NCBI RefSeq assembly: GCF_008124615.1
Contig: NZ_VNIB01000013.1
Span: 1 to 64,000 of the forward strand
Direction: 5' to 3'
DNA length: 64,000 nt
Source: Geothermobacter ehrlichii
Lineage (GTDB): Bacteria; Desulfobacterota; Desulfuromonadia; Desulfuromonadales; Geothermobacteraceae
Shown here one piece after another: positions 10,582 through 20,046 of the stretch. The first letter of the stretch is position 1; each line of letters begins with the position of its first letter. Below the pieces are notes generated by a model, which saw nothing but the letters and a program-made list of their open reading frames with translations, was not told the origin of the DNA and ran no database searches. The position numbers and the translations under genes were made by a program.

Positions 10582-12059
10582 GCGCCATAACCAACAGCAG
10601 AAAACTGATCGATCTTCTCTCGCTGAAGACGACCCTCGACACCATCCCCAGCGCACTCTTTCTGGTCGACCGCAACCAGCACATCGTCTACTGGAACCGC
10701 GCCGCCGAGGATCTGACCGGCTATCCGGCGGCGGAAATCCTCGGAAGACACTGCTCCATCCTCGAGGGGATCGAATGCGGCCGCAACTGCGGCCTGTACG
10801 ATCCCGACATTCGCAAACCGATCCGCAACGCCATCTGCACCATCAAGACCAAAGAAGGCAAACCGCTGACCATCAGCAAGAACGTCGACTACCTGCGCCA
10901 CGAGGGAAAGATTGTCGGCGGCATCGAATCCTTCATCGACCTGAGCCGGCAGATACGGCTGGAACAGCGACTGCGCGCCCACGGCCGCAAGCTCGAGGAG
11001 GCGGTCGCCAGACGGACCCGCGAACTGGAAGAAGAGAAGAAACGCTTGAGCAACCTGCTCGAGGCAATGACCGATTTCGCCTACATCGTCACTCCCGACA
11101 ACCGCATCGAATACATGAATCCGGCCATGATCGCCTGTTTCGGTGACCAGACCGGCAAAATCTGCCATGAAGCTCTCTATGGTAAAAAACAACCCTGTGT
11201 CCACTGCCCCTCCGCCCAGATTCTGGCGGGAAAAGTAATGCGGGAAGAACGCTCCAACCCGCGAACCGGCAAAATCTATGAAATTCTGCACACTCCACTG
11301 CATGGCCCGAATGGCCCAGAACGAAAGCTGGCCGTCTGTCGGGACATCACCGAACGCAAGGAAGCCGAAGAAGCCCTGCGACAGGCCAACGCCGAGCTGG
11401 CGTCCTTCGCCCACACCGTTTCCCACGACCTTCGTACGCCGTTGACCCCGATCATCGGCTATGCCGAATTCCTTCAAATGGAATATGGCAACCAGCTCGA
11501 TGAACGCGCCCGGGAGATCCTGAGCGATATCGAACAACAGGGCTACAAGCTGCTGCGAATGATGGAGGACCTGCTCAGTCTGGCCCAGGTGGGCCGGTTG
11601 CCGAACCGGGAACAGGCCGCGCCGATCCGGCCACTGGTCGAAGAAACCCTGCTGGAGCTGAGCGAGACCATCGACGAAAAAGGGGTCCGCATCGACCTCG
11701 GTCCGCTACCGGAAACGGTGCTGCCGGAGACCCCTCTGCGCCAGGTGATCAGCAACCTTCTGCGCAACGCCCTGGCTCACGGCTGCCCTCCGGGCGGCAG
11801 GATCGTCCTCGGCGGCGACCGGGCGGGAAGCTGTGTCCGCCTGTGGGTACGCGACTACGGCCGGGGGCTGCCGGACAGTGAAAAGGAAAGGATCTTCCGT
11901 CCCTTCACCCGCGGCGACAGGCCGCAGGGATCGGGAACCGGCATCGGCCTGGCCATCGTCGAGAAGATCGCCCGCCTCTATCACGGCCGGGTTCGGGTCG
12001 AGGATACGCCCGGCGGCGGCGCCACCTTCGTCATCGAGCTGAACGAAACCACCGGCTGA
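10578..12059 (+). CDS. PAS-domain sensor histidine kinase
   Basis: The gene encodes 493 residues without membrane segments, so a cytosolic kinase. A first PAS domain (about 15-125) contains CSILEGIECGRNCGLYD, and a second (about 160-260) contains HEALYGKKQPCVHCPS; both are cysteine-rich, which suggests metal, heme or redox sensing. A coiled coil links them. The kinase core has the H box SHDLRTPLTP with His283, the N box NLLRNALAHG, and G boxes DYGRGLPDSE and GTGIGLAIV. The start overlaps comF by 4 bp. No response regulator is adjacent; it converges on the hydrogenase operon. Its target is unknown. Confidence 0.88.
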   Translation: MSAITNSRKLIDLLSLKTTLDTIPSALFLVDRNQHIVYWNRAAEDLTGYPAAEILGRHCSILEGIECGRNCGLYDPDIRKPIRNAICTIKTKEGKPLTISKNVDYLRHEGKIVGGIESFIDLSRQIRLEQRLRAHGRKLEEAVARRTRELEEEKKRLSNLLEAMTDFAYIVTPDNRIEYMNPAMIACFGDQTGKICHEALYGKKQPCVHCPSAQILAGKVMREERSNPRTGKIYEILHTPLHGPNGPERKLAVCRDITERKEAEEALRQANAELASFAHTVSHDLRTPLTPIIGYAEFLQMEYGNQLDERAREILSDIEQQGYKLLRMMEDLLSLAQVGRLPNREQAAPIRPLVEETLLELSETIDEKGVRIDLGPLPETVLPETPLRQVISNLLRNALAHGCPPGGRIVLGGDRAGSCVRLWVRDYGRGLPDSEKERIFRPFTRGDRPQGSGTGIGLAIVEKIARLYHGRVRVEDTPGGGATFVIELNETTG

Positions 12060-12078
12060 CCACCGCACACCCCTCTCT

Positions 12079-12537
12079 TCATTCCGTCGCCAGCCTGGAG
12101 ACGATCATCGCCGCCGCCCGCTTAACGCCTCTGGCGACCGCCGGACTCAGGGCCAGCCCGGGTTCGACCCGTTGCGGCTGAACAGCGAGCAGCAGCAACT
12201 CGTACGGCCACTCGCCGAGCTCCCTGGCCAGGGCCAGCACCGGAGCCAGATCGCCGTGAGCATCGAACGCCTCGCCGCCGGCCGGCGCCTCCAGCCCGAG
12301 ATCGATCCAGCGGCAACTCCCCGCAGTCATCCCCATGTCGACGGCGTCGACCAGCCAGACCCGGCGGTACCCCCGCCAGAAATCGAGCAGGCTCAGCCCG
12401 CACAGGCCACCGTCCTCGACCGTCACCCCGGCCGGCAGCGGCCTCTGCCGCAACCGTTCGATGACGGCCGGCCCAACGCCGTCATCGCCCATGAGAAGGT
12501 TGCCGATGCCGAGAATGAGCAGGTCAGGCGAAGTCAA
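12079..12537 (-). CDS. NiFe-hydrogenase maturation endopeptidase for the cytosolic enzyme
   Basis: The gene encodes 152 residues of the HyaD/HycI family, which removes the C-terminal peptide of the large subunit after nickel insertion. It starts LLILGIGNLLMGDDGVGPA, the family signature with the nickel-recognising acidic residue, and includes VDAVDMG. It is the last gene of the four-gene operon and overlaps the large-subunit gene by 14 bp, which points to that subunit as its substrate. Confidence 0.9.
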   Translation of the reverse strand: MTSPDLLILGIGNLLMGDDGVGPAVIERLRQRPLPAGVTVEDGGLCGLSLLDFWRGYRRVWLVDAVDMGMTAGSCRWIDLGLEAPAGGEAFDAHGDLAPVLALARELGEWPYELLLLAVQPQRVEPGLALSPAVARGVKRAAAMIVSRLATE

Positions 12538-13801
12538 TGGTCAACAGGTGGGTCGAGCAGCTGATGCAGGGATCGTAGGCCCGGATCAGCTGCTCGCACT
12601 GACGGGTCAGCTCTTCCCGGCCGGTCTCCAGCAGTTCGGGGACCCGGGCGCGAAGATCGGCCTCGATGTTCGCCAGGTTCTGCGCCGTGGGAATCAGGCA
12701 GTCGGCCTGTTCGATCCTCCCCTGGGCGTCATAGCTGTAGCTGTGAAAGAGCAGACCGCGCGGCGCCTCGATGACGGCAACCGCCCGGCCATGACGTTGC
12801 GGCGGCAGAGGTTCTTCGGCCTGCAATCCGGCCAGCAGCAGCTCGTCGATCAGGTGGATGGCCCGCTCCACTCCGTGGACCACCTCCACCAGCCGGGCGG
12901 CCAGAATGCGGTAGGGATTGGCCGTGTCCGGCGTCAACCCCAGAGCCTCGGCCACCTGCCGCGCCATCGGCGAGAGAAGGTCGAAATTGTTGCGCAGCCG
13001 GGCCAGCGGGCCGACCATGAAGCAGCGCCCCTGCAGGCGCGCGAACTTGGCCGTCGACCAGGGGACCAGGTACTCCTCCAGCACGTCACGATAATCCTCC
13101 ACCGCGCAGTCGACGCCGCCGCTCGAAACCAGCTGGCGGCCGAACAGCGGATAGTCGTCGCCGCCGCGCAGGGAGAAGCAGTCGGTATCGCGTTCGAAAT
13201 CCGGATAGTCGAGGCTGCCGAAAATCTCGACGCTCGCCTCCAGATCGGGCAGCACCCGGACCAGCCGCCGGCGCAGCTCCTGCAGGTCGGCGGCCTCGGG
13301 CAGACGGGCGAAACCGCCGACCACCGGCGTTACCGGATGCACCGGCCGGCCGCCGACCACCCGCAGGATGTCGTTGGCCAGCTTCTTCAGTTCGAGGGCA
13401 TGCTGCACCAGGGCGCGTTCCGTATGCACCAGCGGCAGAATGCTCGCCTCGCCGTAATAGTCGGGCAGCGCCATGAAGAAAAGCTGCACCAGATGACTCT
13501 GCAGGATCTCGCCAAAGGCCAGCAGGCGCCGCAGCGACTGCGTCTGTTCACTCACCTCGATCCCCAGAGCCTGCTCGGTGGCCTGCAGGGAAACCAGGGT
13601 ATGGGAATTGGAACAGATGCCGCAGATGCGGGCGGCGATGTGAGCGACATCGCTGTAGTGCCTTCCGGTGAGCATCGGCTCGAAAAAGCGCGGCGCCTCG
13701 ACGATCTCGAGCCTCAGCTCGCGCACCGTGCCGCGCACGCTGTCGATCACCAGGTTGGCATGACCCTCGATGCGGGCGAGATGATTGACGGCAATTTTCA
13801 T
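12524..13801 (-). CDS. Cytosolic NiFe hydrogenase, large (alpha) subunit, group 3-like
   Basis: The gene encodes 425 residues with the catalytic NiFe site. The N-terminal L1 motif is ARICGICSNSH (about 57-67) and the C-terminal L2 motif is DPCISCSTH, followed by the short LLTIDFA tail that the adjacent endopeptidase would remove after His. Length and motifs match NAD(P)-linked group 3b (sulfhydrogenase-type) alpha subunits, far shorter than the 520-residue membrane-bound enzyme at 20634. It overlaps its small subunit by 4 bp. The exact subgroup would need a tree. Confidence 0.9.
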   Translation of the reverse strand: MKIAVNHLARIEGHANLVIDSVRGTVRELRLEIVEAPRFFEPMLTGRHYSDVAHIAARICGICSNSHTLVSLQATEQALGIEVSEQTQSLRRLLAFGEILQSHLVQLFFMALPDYYGEASILPLVHTERALVQHALELKKLANDILRVVGGRPVHPVTPVVGGFARLPEAADLQELRRRLVRVLPDLEASVEIFGSLDYPDFERDTDCFSLRGGDDYPLFGRQLVSSGGVDCAVEDYRDVLEEYLVPWSTAKFARLQGRCFMVGPLARLRNNFDLLSPMARQVAEALGLTPDTANPYRILAARLVEVVHGVERAIHLIDELLLAGLQAEEPLPPQRHGRAVAVIEAPRGLLFHSYSYDAQGRIEQADCLIPTAQNLANIEADLRARVPELLETGREELTRQCEQLIRAYDPCISCSTHLLTIDFA

Positions 13802-14538
13802 TTCTTCGCCTCTCCGCCCAGGTTGTACAGCCGCAGCTCGTCGCGGATCTGCTCCTCGCTCAGTCCGTACTCCTCGAGAATCCGGTAATAGGGCCCGGAA
13901 CGGGGAGCGTCAACCATCCCCCGGCAGCCGCGGCACCGGTCACCCTCGGCGATGCAGTGGGCATTGCAGCCGGCCCGGGTGATCGGCCCGAGACAGATGA
14001 CGTCCCGCTCGAAGGTGCAGGGCAACTCGCGCAGCTTGCACTCGGCGCAGACGGCGAAGGTCGGCAGCTCCGGTGTACGGCCGATAAGCAGGGCCTGCAG
14101 CACTGTGAGGAATTCACCACCGTCGATGGGACAGCCGGGAACCCGACCGTCGACCGGAACAAAGGCTTCGAGCGGACGCGGCCGACCGGCGACCAGAAAC
14201 GCCTCCCCCTTGTCACCATACACCTCCCGCACCAGCTCCGCGACCGGCCGATCGCTCGTCAGGGCGTTGATCCCGGCGGTATCGGCGCAGGCGCCGAGGG
14301 CGATGAGCTGCCGGCTGCGCGCGCGGATGGCTCTGAGACGCTTCACATCCTCCGGCCGGCAGATGCTCCCCTCGACAAAGGCGATGTCCAGCTCTTCGCC
14401 GTGGGCGGAGCTGATCTCCCGGAATTCGACGATCTCCATCAGCTCGACCAGGTCGAGCAGTTCATTCTCCAGGTTGAGCACCGTCAGCTGGCAGCCTTCG
14501 CAGCTGGCGAAATCGAAGAATCCGACCCGTGGCTTCAT
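13798..14538 (-). CDS. Cytosolic NiFe hydrogenase, small (delta) subunit
   Basis: The gene encodes 246 residues from ATG 14538, where the family begins (MKPRVGFFDFASCEGCQL). There is no Tat signal, so the enzyme stays in the cytosol. Cysteines for the proximal cluster (CEGC near the N-terminus, GACAD, GCPIDGGEF) and further clusters (CAECKLRELPC, GCNAHC, CRGCRG) are visible. It couples electrons from the NiFe subunit to the diaphorase-type partner encoded upstream, with which it overlaps by 4 bp. Confidence 0.9.
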   Translation of the reverse strand: MKPRVGFFDFASCEGCQLTVLNLENELLDLVELMEIVEFREISSAHGEELDIAFVEGSICRPEDVKRLRAIRARSRQLIALGACADTAGINALTSDRPVAELVREVYGDKGEAFLVAGRPRPLEAFVPVDGRVPGCPIDGGEFLTVLQALLIGRTPELPTFAVCAECKLRELPCTFERDVICLGPITRAGCNAHCIAEGDRCRGCRGMVDAPRSGPYYRILEEYGLSEEQIRDELRLYNLGGEAKK

Positions 14539-16469
14539 CGCTCGATCGCCTCCCGCAGATGACGGATGCGACTGTAGGGGAAGATCGGACCGCACTGGCA
14601 GACGGTGATGTCGTTGATCTGGCATCGGCCGCACTTGCCGAGTCCGCACTTCATGTGCCGCTCGAGATTGAGGTAGACGCTGTCGGGGCTGAAACCGAGG
14701 CCGAACAGCAGCGGATTGACGTTGCGGTACATCACCGCCGGTCCGGAAACCGCCGCCACCGCACGGGCCGGAACGATGTCGAGATCGCGAAACAGGTGGG
14801 TGATGTCGCCGCCGGTCACCCCCCAGCGGGCGTTGAACTCCTGCACCGCGAACCGGCAGTCGAGTTCCTCCCCGAGATGCCAGCGCTTCAGATCGTCACG
14901 AAAGAGAAAGGCGTCGACGCTGCGCGAACCGTAGAGCAGCATCACCCGGCCGAAATCCTGCCGCCGCGCCAGGATGGTCAGCAGCAGGGAGCGCAGGGTG
15001 ACCAGGCCGATGCCGCCGGCCACCAGCAGTACGTCCCTGCCGACGAACTCGTCGACCGGAAAGCCGTTGCCGAAGGGACCGCGCACGCCGATGGCCGCCC
15101 CGACAGAGAGCCGGTGCAGGGCTCGGGTGAGATTCCCCTTGGCGCGCACCACCAGCTCGATTTCACGGTTTTCCGGGTCGGGAGCCGAGGCGATGGTCAG
15201 CGGCGCCTCACCGACGCCGAACACCGAAACCTGCAGAAAGGCACCGGGACGAAAATCGACCGCCTTGGGCAGCCGCAGCCGGAAGAGCTTCTCCCGCTCG
15301 GTCAGCTCCTCGACATGGACCAGTTCGGCCATCTGCGGCTGATACTCGACACCGGGAGCCGGCGTCAACTCCGCCGTCGCCTGCTCGGTGAAGAGACTGT
15401 TGAGCACGTCGGTATTGTCGATGCCGGCCAGGCATTCCCGGCTGCAGCGTCCGCAGCCGACGCAAGCCGTCCGCTGGTGCTTCTCCCACAGGTACTTGTA
15501 TTTGCGAAAGAACCGGTGCCGCTGGCGGTCGGTCTGGTCGGGCCTGAAATCGCTGCCGCCGGAAACGCGGGTGAACTGGTCGAACTGGCAGGAATCCCAG
15601 GTCCGCACCCGCTCGCCGCCCTTGAGATTGAGGTCGAGCCGGTCCTGGACGTTGAAGCAATAGCAGGTCGGGCAGAGCAGGTTGCAGGAGCCGCAGCCGA
15701 TACAGCGGTCGCCGATCTTCTTCCACACCGGATGGTCGTAGACCTCGCCGAGAACCGGCGCCAGCGATTCGACCGGAAACCGGATGCTGCGGCGACAGGC
15801 CTTGCTGGCCGGTGCCAGATGCGGATCGTCGACCGGCTGCAGCTCCGGCAGGTGTCGCCGCAGGAGCTGCTGGCCGCGCAGGGTGCCGACCCGGGCCAGG
15901 TAGCCGTCATCGACCCGGTGCAAAAAGAGGTCGAAACCGCTGTCGATGCGGTCGGTGCCGAGGCTGGTGCAGAAGCAGTAGTCGTCCGGTTCGCAGTCGA
16001 CGCCGATCAGCACCGTGGCCTGCCGCTTGGCCCGATAGGCGCTGTCCGCCTCCCCCTCGAACAGGCAGTCGTCGAGGATGCGCACTGCATGCAGATCACA
16101 GGGATGCATGCCGAAGATCACGCGCGGCATGGCGGCTTTTTCCGCCTCGAGCATGATCTTGCCGCCAAGGCGAAAGCGGAAGAGCTTCTCCCAGTTGGGA
16201 AAGAGGAATTTTTTCGGCGAATGGACCCGGGGCGGAAACTCCAGCGCCAGCTCGGCCGGGTCGGTAATGCGATCAAGGGTGTAGCGGCCGTTGCGGCAGC
16301 GGGCCCCCACCACCTCGTAGGCGCTGTTCAGCGAACGCACCAGACGATCGATGTCGGAGCGTGAGAGCCGGTACCAGGCAAGCGTCCCGGCCGGCGTTTC
16401 CGCCGGGCCGGGACGGGATCTGAGAGGTGTCGCGGCACGAGTTTCCAAGAAGAACCATTTCCTTCGCAA
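14535..16469 (-). CDS. Fused iron-sulfur (beta) and FAD/NAD(P)-binding (gamma) hydrogenase subunit
   Basis: The gene encodes 644 residues. Start is TTG 16469, chosen because AGGAG sits 8 nt upstream. Residues about 1-345 match HydB of sulfhydrogenases: GMHPCDLHAVRILDDC, CIGCGSCNLLCPTCYC and CVGCGRCSRECLAG, giving two 4Fe-4S sites. Residues about 375-644 match HydG, a ferredoxin-NADP reductase-like module: RPGAFLQVSVFG, IASAPDPE, GGIGLVTLRSLL, and a C-terminal 2Fe-2S motif CGLGKCGRCQ. In the classical enzyme these are two proteins. The fusion would pass electrons between NAD(P) and the hydrogenase. First gene of the operon. Confidence 0.88.
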   Translation of the reverse strand: MRRKWFFLETRAATPLRSRPGPAETPAGTLAWYRLSRSDIDRLVRSLNSAYEVVGARCRNGRYTLDRITDPAELALEFPPRVHSPKKFLFPNWEKLFRFRLGGKIMLEAEKAAMPRVIFGMHPCDLHAVRILDDCLFEGEADSAYRAKRQATVLIGVDCEPDDYCFCTSLGTDRIDSGFDLFLHRVDDGYLARVGTLRGQQLLRRHLPELQPVDDPHLAPASKACRRSIRFPVESLAPVLGEVYDHPVWKKIGDRCIGCGSCNLLCPTCYCFNVQDRLDLNLKGGERVRTWDSCQFDQFTRVSGGSDFRPDQTDRQRHRFFRKYKYLWEKHQRTACVGCGRCSRECLAGIDNTDVLNSLFTEQATAELTPAPGVEYQPQMAELVHVEELTEREKLFRLRLPKAVDFRPGAFLQVSVFGVGEAPLTIASAPDPENREIELVVRAKGNLTRALHRLSVGAAIGVRGPFGNGFPVDEFVGRDVLLVAGGIGLVTLRSLLLTILARRQDFGRVMLLYGSRSVDAFLFRDDLKRWHLGEELDCRFAVQEFNARWGVTGGDITHLFRDLDIVPARAVAAVSGPAVMYRNVNPLLFGLGFSPDSVYLNLERHMKCGLGKCGRCQINDITVCQCGPIFPYSRIRHLREAIER

Positions 16470-16601
16470 GAAAACAACTCCTCTCAGTCTACGTAAGGCC
16501 GCTTTCTCAGGTCAAGCGGGATGGACGAAACAGGGCGGAGAAAACCTTTATCACCCGCTCACTTCGTTCGCTCAGGATACCGAGCGAGGCCCAAACAATT
16601 C

Positions 16602-16715
16602 AACGCAGAAGCGGTGAGCGGCAGAGACGGAGAGAACCCCCTTTTAGATTCAGAAAAAACCAGAATCATTATGAGCTTTCTCCGCGTTCTCCCCCTCTCC
16701 GCGCCTTATGCGTTG
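16602..16715. repeat. Imperfect inverted repeat (CGCAGAGACGG family) between the two hydrogenase operons
   Basis: The left arm (16602-16635) contains AACGCAGAAGCGG and CAGAGACGGAGAGA. The right arm (16677-16715) contains CTCCGCGTTCTCC and ends TTATGCGTTG, an inverted imperfect copy. The rest of the 16470-16742 gap shows nothing coding. Related arms occur at 20047, 33358 and 41681. Confidence 0.6.
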
Positions 16716-16742
16716 AAGACTTTCCTGGTGGTCCTCCGTTTT

Positions 16743-17906
16743 TCAGTGTTCCTCTTCCAGAATCGGCAGGTAGTTCACCCCGATCTTGTAGAGCAGCACG
16801 CCGAAGGCGACGAAGGCCAGGGTGACCGCGATCTCGCCGACCGACGGGAAATAGCTCCACTCCGGCCCCATGTCCATGCCGACGAGAAAGACGTTGAAAC
16901 GGTTGGCCACCACCGCCAGGATCACCGACACCGAGCACCAGAAGAGCAGGGTCGGATTGTTCCTCACCCGCTTTCGCTTGAGCAGAAAGTAGGGAACGGC
17001 GAACAGGGCGAACTCGATCAGAAAGGCATTCCCCTGCACGCTGCCGTCAAAGGCGCCGGCCAGCACCCCGCGCCAGGCGAGATCACCGATGCGCAGCAGC
17101 AGGTAGGTGCCAAGAAACCAGGGGATGTAGCGGGCGATGCCGGACAGCAGTTCGGTCTCCGGCTTGCGGCCGAAGCACTTCGCCGCCAGGGTCCCCTCGA
17201 AAATGACCATCGGGATGCCGACACTGACCGCCGAGGTGAGAAAGAGCAGCGGCGACAGCGGCGTGTACCAGAGCGGGTGCAGCTTGTAGGGCGCGATCAG
17301 CATCATGGTACCGAGCGAAGACTGGTGCCCGAAAGAGAGCACCACCCCGGCAATGACGAAAAAGGCCATGGTCCTGCTGCAGAACCGGTCGAGCCGTTCC
17401 AGCAGCCAGAGAATCCAGGCGGGCAGCCGCCGGTCGCCCTTGAACTGCTCGATCACGTTCGGCAGGTTTTCGATCGCCAGCACCGTCAGGTAGAGCATGA
17501 CGCACCAGGCAACCTCGAACAGCACCGAAGTACCGTTCCAGTACACCAGGGCATGCCAGATGTTGTAGTACTTGCCGAGATCGAAGAACACCGCCAGGGC
17601 GACCAGAAAGTAGCCGATAAAGGCGGTCAGGATCGCCGGCCGCACCAGGGCGTGGTACTTCTCGCGGCCGAAGATCTCGACGATGGCGGCGGTGGTGAAG
17701 CCGCCGGCCGCCAGCGCCACCCCGCAGGCGACATCGAAGGCGATCCAGATGCCGAAGGGATAGCCGGGGTTGAGATTGGCCACCGAAGCAAAGCCGTGAA
17801 AGAAACGGAAATAGGCGAACAGAACCCCGCCGGCCATGAAAAAGAACAGCAGCGCAACGTTCAGGGTCCAGAATTTCTGATGCAAAGGCGCAGCCTTAGA
17901 GCTCAT
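16743..17906 (-). CDS. hybB: Hyb-type hydrogenase integral membrane subunit (NrfD/PsrC family)
   Basis: The gene encodes 387 residues from ATG 17906, preceded by GGAGG at 8 nt. Roughly ten hydrophobic helices fill the protein, with the family feature WHALVYWNGTSVLFEVAWC. HybB hands electrons from the hydrogenase iron-sulfur chain to menaquinone, in Escherichia coli hydrogenase 2 in an energy-linked manner. It overlaps hybA by 11 bp and is the last gene of the cluster. A short soluble tail ends LPILEEEH. Confidence 0.9.
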   Translation of the reverse strand: MSSKAAPLHQKFWTLNVALLFFFMAGGVLFAYFRFFHGFASVANLNPGYPFGIWIAFDVACGVALAAGGFTTAAIVEIFGREKYHALVRPAILTAFIGYFLVALAVFFDLGKYYNIWHALVYWNGTSVLFEVAWCVMLYLTVLAIENLPNVIEQFKGDRRLPAWILWLLERLDRFCSRTMAFFVIAGVVLSFGHQSSLGTMMLIAPYKLHPLWYTPLSPLLFLTSAVSVGIPMVIFEGTLAAKCFGRKPETELLSGIARYIPWFLGTYLLLRIGDLAWRGVLAGAFDGSVQGNAFLIEFALFAVPYFLLKRKRVRNNPTLLFWCSVSVILAVVANRFNVFLVGMDMGPEWSYFPSVGEIAVTLAFVAFGVLLYKIGVNYLPILEEEH

Positions 17907-18825
17907 CGTCGGCACCTCCTTTGCCGGCGTTCTTCTTCCGGCGCTGATTGTAGGCCATGATGCCGCCCAGAATGCTGTAGACGGCGATCGGCGGAATGAA
18001 GTACTGGAAGATCCGGTGCTGAATGCTCTCGGTCAGCCCCGATACCGGCCGGTAATCGAAATCGGGCAGCCCGAGCGCGGCGAAACCGACCTGCTTTTTG
18101 CTCAGATAGAAGACCCCGGTGCCGCCGACCTCGAATTCACCGTAGACATTCGGATCGTACAGCTCCGGCTGTCCGGCGATGCGCTGTTTGGCGATCTTGA
18201 GCAGATCGTTGCGCTTGCCGAAGGTGATCGCTCCGGCCGGGCAGGCCTCGGAACAGGCGGTCGGCTTCCCCTTCTGCAGCCGCTTTTCGTTGCAGAAGGT
18301 GCACTTGCGAATCGACGGGATCGCCTTCTGGTACTCGAACTGGGGAATGCTGTAGGGACAGGCGACCATGCAGTAGCGGCAGCCCATGCACCTGTCGGCG
18401 TCATAGCTCACCACGCCGTTCGGCTGTTTCTTCAGCGCGCCGACGATGCAGGCCGAGGCGCAGGCCGGATCGACGCAGTGCATGCACTGGCGCTTGACGA
18501 AGGTCGTTTCACCGCTTTGCGGATCGCGATGCAGCTTGATCACGGTGTAGGTCTTGTCCGACAGCCCCCGTGGCGAATCGTAGAGCGGCGCGCCGAACTG
18601 TTCGGCGTCCCCGAGCGTCGACTCCGGCGGCAGGCCGTTTTCCCGCTTGCAGGCCGCCTGGCAGGCCTTGCAGCCGATGCAGCGGGCCGAATCGTTGAGC
18701 ATGCCGACCCAGTTGGGATCGGGCTGCTGCGGACCACGGGCCATGGCGGGACCGGCGGCGCTGACCACCGCCGTGCCGCCCGCAGCCGCGCCTAGCTTGA
18801 GAAATTTTCTGCGGCTGATCTTCAT
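17896..18825 (-). CDS. hybA: Hyb-type hydrogenase 4Fe-4S ferredoxin subunit
   Basis: The gene encodes 309 residues. A Tat signal (SRRKFLKLG) at the N-terminus targets it to the periplasm. Sixteen cysteines in four clusters are visible: CIGCKACQAAC, CMHCVDPAC, CMGCRYCMVAC and CTFCNEKR...CSEAC. A C-terminal hydrophobic helix (YFIPPIAVYSILGGIMAY) anchors it. HybA relays electrons from the small subunit to HybB. It follows hybO by 4 nt. Confidence 0.92.
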   Translation of the reverse strand: MKISRRKFLKLGAAAGGTAVVSAAGPAMARGPQQPDPNWVGMLNDSARCIGCKACQAACKRENGLPPESTLGDAEQFGAPLYDSPRGLSDKTYTVIKLHRDPQSGETTFVKRQCMHCVDPACASACIVGALKKQPNGVVSYDADRCMGCRYCMVACPYSIPQFEYQKAIPSIRKCTFCNEKRLQKGKPTACSEACPAGAITFGKRNDLLKIAKQRIAGQPELYDPNVYGEFEVGGTGVFYLSKKQVGFAALGLPDFDYRPVSGLTESIQHRIFQYFIPPIAVYSILGGIMAYNQRRKKNAGKGGADDEL

Positions 18826-18829
18826 CCCC

Positions 18830-19930
18830 CTAGTCCTTTCTCTCGTCGTCCTGCGTCCGTTCTTTCTTTTTGCCCAGCACCTTCGCCCCCATCACGCCGC
18901 CGGCGATGCCGGCCAGGGCAGCATAACCCGGGGTCAGGTCGACCGGTTTCCGGCGGTCGGTGAAGATCGGCGGATAGGCAGCCGGCGGCGTCACCGTCTT
19001 CGGCGGCAGCGGCTGCCACATACTGTCGGCATAGGGATAGTCCGGTTCGGTGCACCCCTGGCAAGGATGACGGTTGTCGATGCACCAGCTGACGCCGCCG
19101 TTCCACTTCTTTTCCGGACAGTTCGACCTGGTGACCGGCCCTTTGCAGCCAAGCTTGTACAGGCAGCCCTCGTCGCCGAACTTCTGGGCGAACCGGCCCT
19201 GATCGAACTGGCCGCGCAGCGGGCAGTTGTCGTGAATCAGCTTGCGGTAGAACATGCGGGGCCGGCCGTCGGCATCAACCTCGATCGCCTTGGGCCCGCC
19301 GAGCAGCAACGCCGCCAGGGTGCCGACGAACCAGTCCGGATGCACGGCGCAGCCCGGCAGGTTGATGAGCGGCGTGGCGATCCCTTCCGCCTTGAGGAAT
19401 TCGGCCACGCCTTGGGCGCCGGAGGGATTCATGTTGGCCTTCGGCACGCCGCCGTAGGAAGCACAACTGCCGACGGCGATAATCGCCTTGGCCTTGGGAG
19501 CAAGACGCCGCAGATGCTCGACCGAAGTGACGCCGTGCCCTTGTCTCTCGCCGATTTCGCAGCAGCGTCCGTCAAAGCCGGTCAGCACCGCTCCCTCGAC
19601 CACCAGCAGAAACTGCCGCTGCTCGGCGGCATGCATAGCCTCCATGGCCAGTTCGCCCGAAGCGGCCATCACCGTCGGATGAAAAGCAAACCCGGTATGC
19701 TTGCCCGGCAGCACCTGGTCGAGCAGCACCTCCTCGATGCGCGGCGCCAGGCTGTTGAGCAGCGACACGCTGCAGCCGCTGCAGGCACCGGCGGCCAGCC
19801 AGATCACCGGCGTCTCCTGAACGGCCCCGGCAAAGGCCTTTTTCAACATCGGGTTATCGAAAACACCCAGCCCCAGGGCGGCGACCCCGGCGGCCGATGT
19901 CTTGAGAAAACTGCGTCTGGATACGGACAT
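18830..19930 (-). CDS. hybO: Membrane-bound NiFe hydrogenase, small subunit
   Basis: The gene encodes 366 residues from ATG 19930 (AAGGAGAG upstream). The N-terminus is a twin-arginine signal (SRRSFLKTSAAG). The proximal cluster site is WLAAGACSGCSVSLLN; distal and medial cluster ligands include NLPGCAVHPDW, CPLRGQFD, GCLYKLGCKGP and HPCQGCTEPD. A C-terminal hydrophobic segment (GYAALAGIAGGVMGAKVLG) with a charged KKKERTQDDERKD tail anchors it. This is the periplasm-facing uptake enzyme of group 1c type. An inverted repeat, not a gene, separates it from hybD. Confidence 0.93.
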   Translation of the reverse strand: MSVSRRSFLKTSAAGVAALGLGVFDNPMLKKAFAGAVQETPVIWLAAGACSGCSVSLLNSLAPRIEEVLLDQVLPGKHTGFAFHPTVMAASGELAMEAMHAAEQRQFLLVVEGAVLTGFDGRCCEIGERQGHGVTSVEHLRRLAPKAKAIIAVGSCASYGGVPKANMNPSGAQGVAEFLKAEGIATPLINLPGCAVHPDWFVGTLAALLLGGPKAIEVDADGRPRMFYRKLIHDNCPLRGQFDQGRFAQKFGDEGCLYKLGCKGPVTRSNCPEKKWNGGVSWCIDNRHPCQGCTEPDYPYADSMWQPLPPKTVTPPAAYPPIFTDRRKPVDLTPGYAALAGIAGGVMGAKVLGKKKERTQDDERKD

Positions 19931-20046
19931 AGGTCTCTCCTTGGGTAAAAAATTGAAAAAGAATCTTATTATCGAGTCGTTTGGTTGCGCCAGCCGCTCA
20001 CTGCAACACTCGAGACACCAGGGACTCAAGGAAAGCGAAAATCCTT

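Noticed and set aside
14529-16364. A 611-codon open frame on the plus strand, opposite the fused hydrogenase subunit
   Set aside because: It is antisense to a gene with clear motifs. GC-rich codon bias leaves long stop-free frames on the other strand; the translation has no domain-like features. The same applies to 2080-3111, 3560-5119, 12335-13888, 20688-22376 and 61092-63551.
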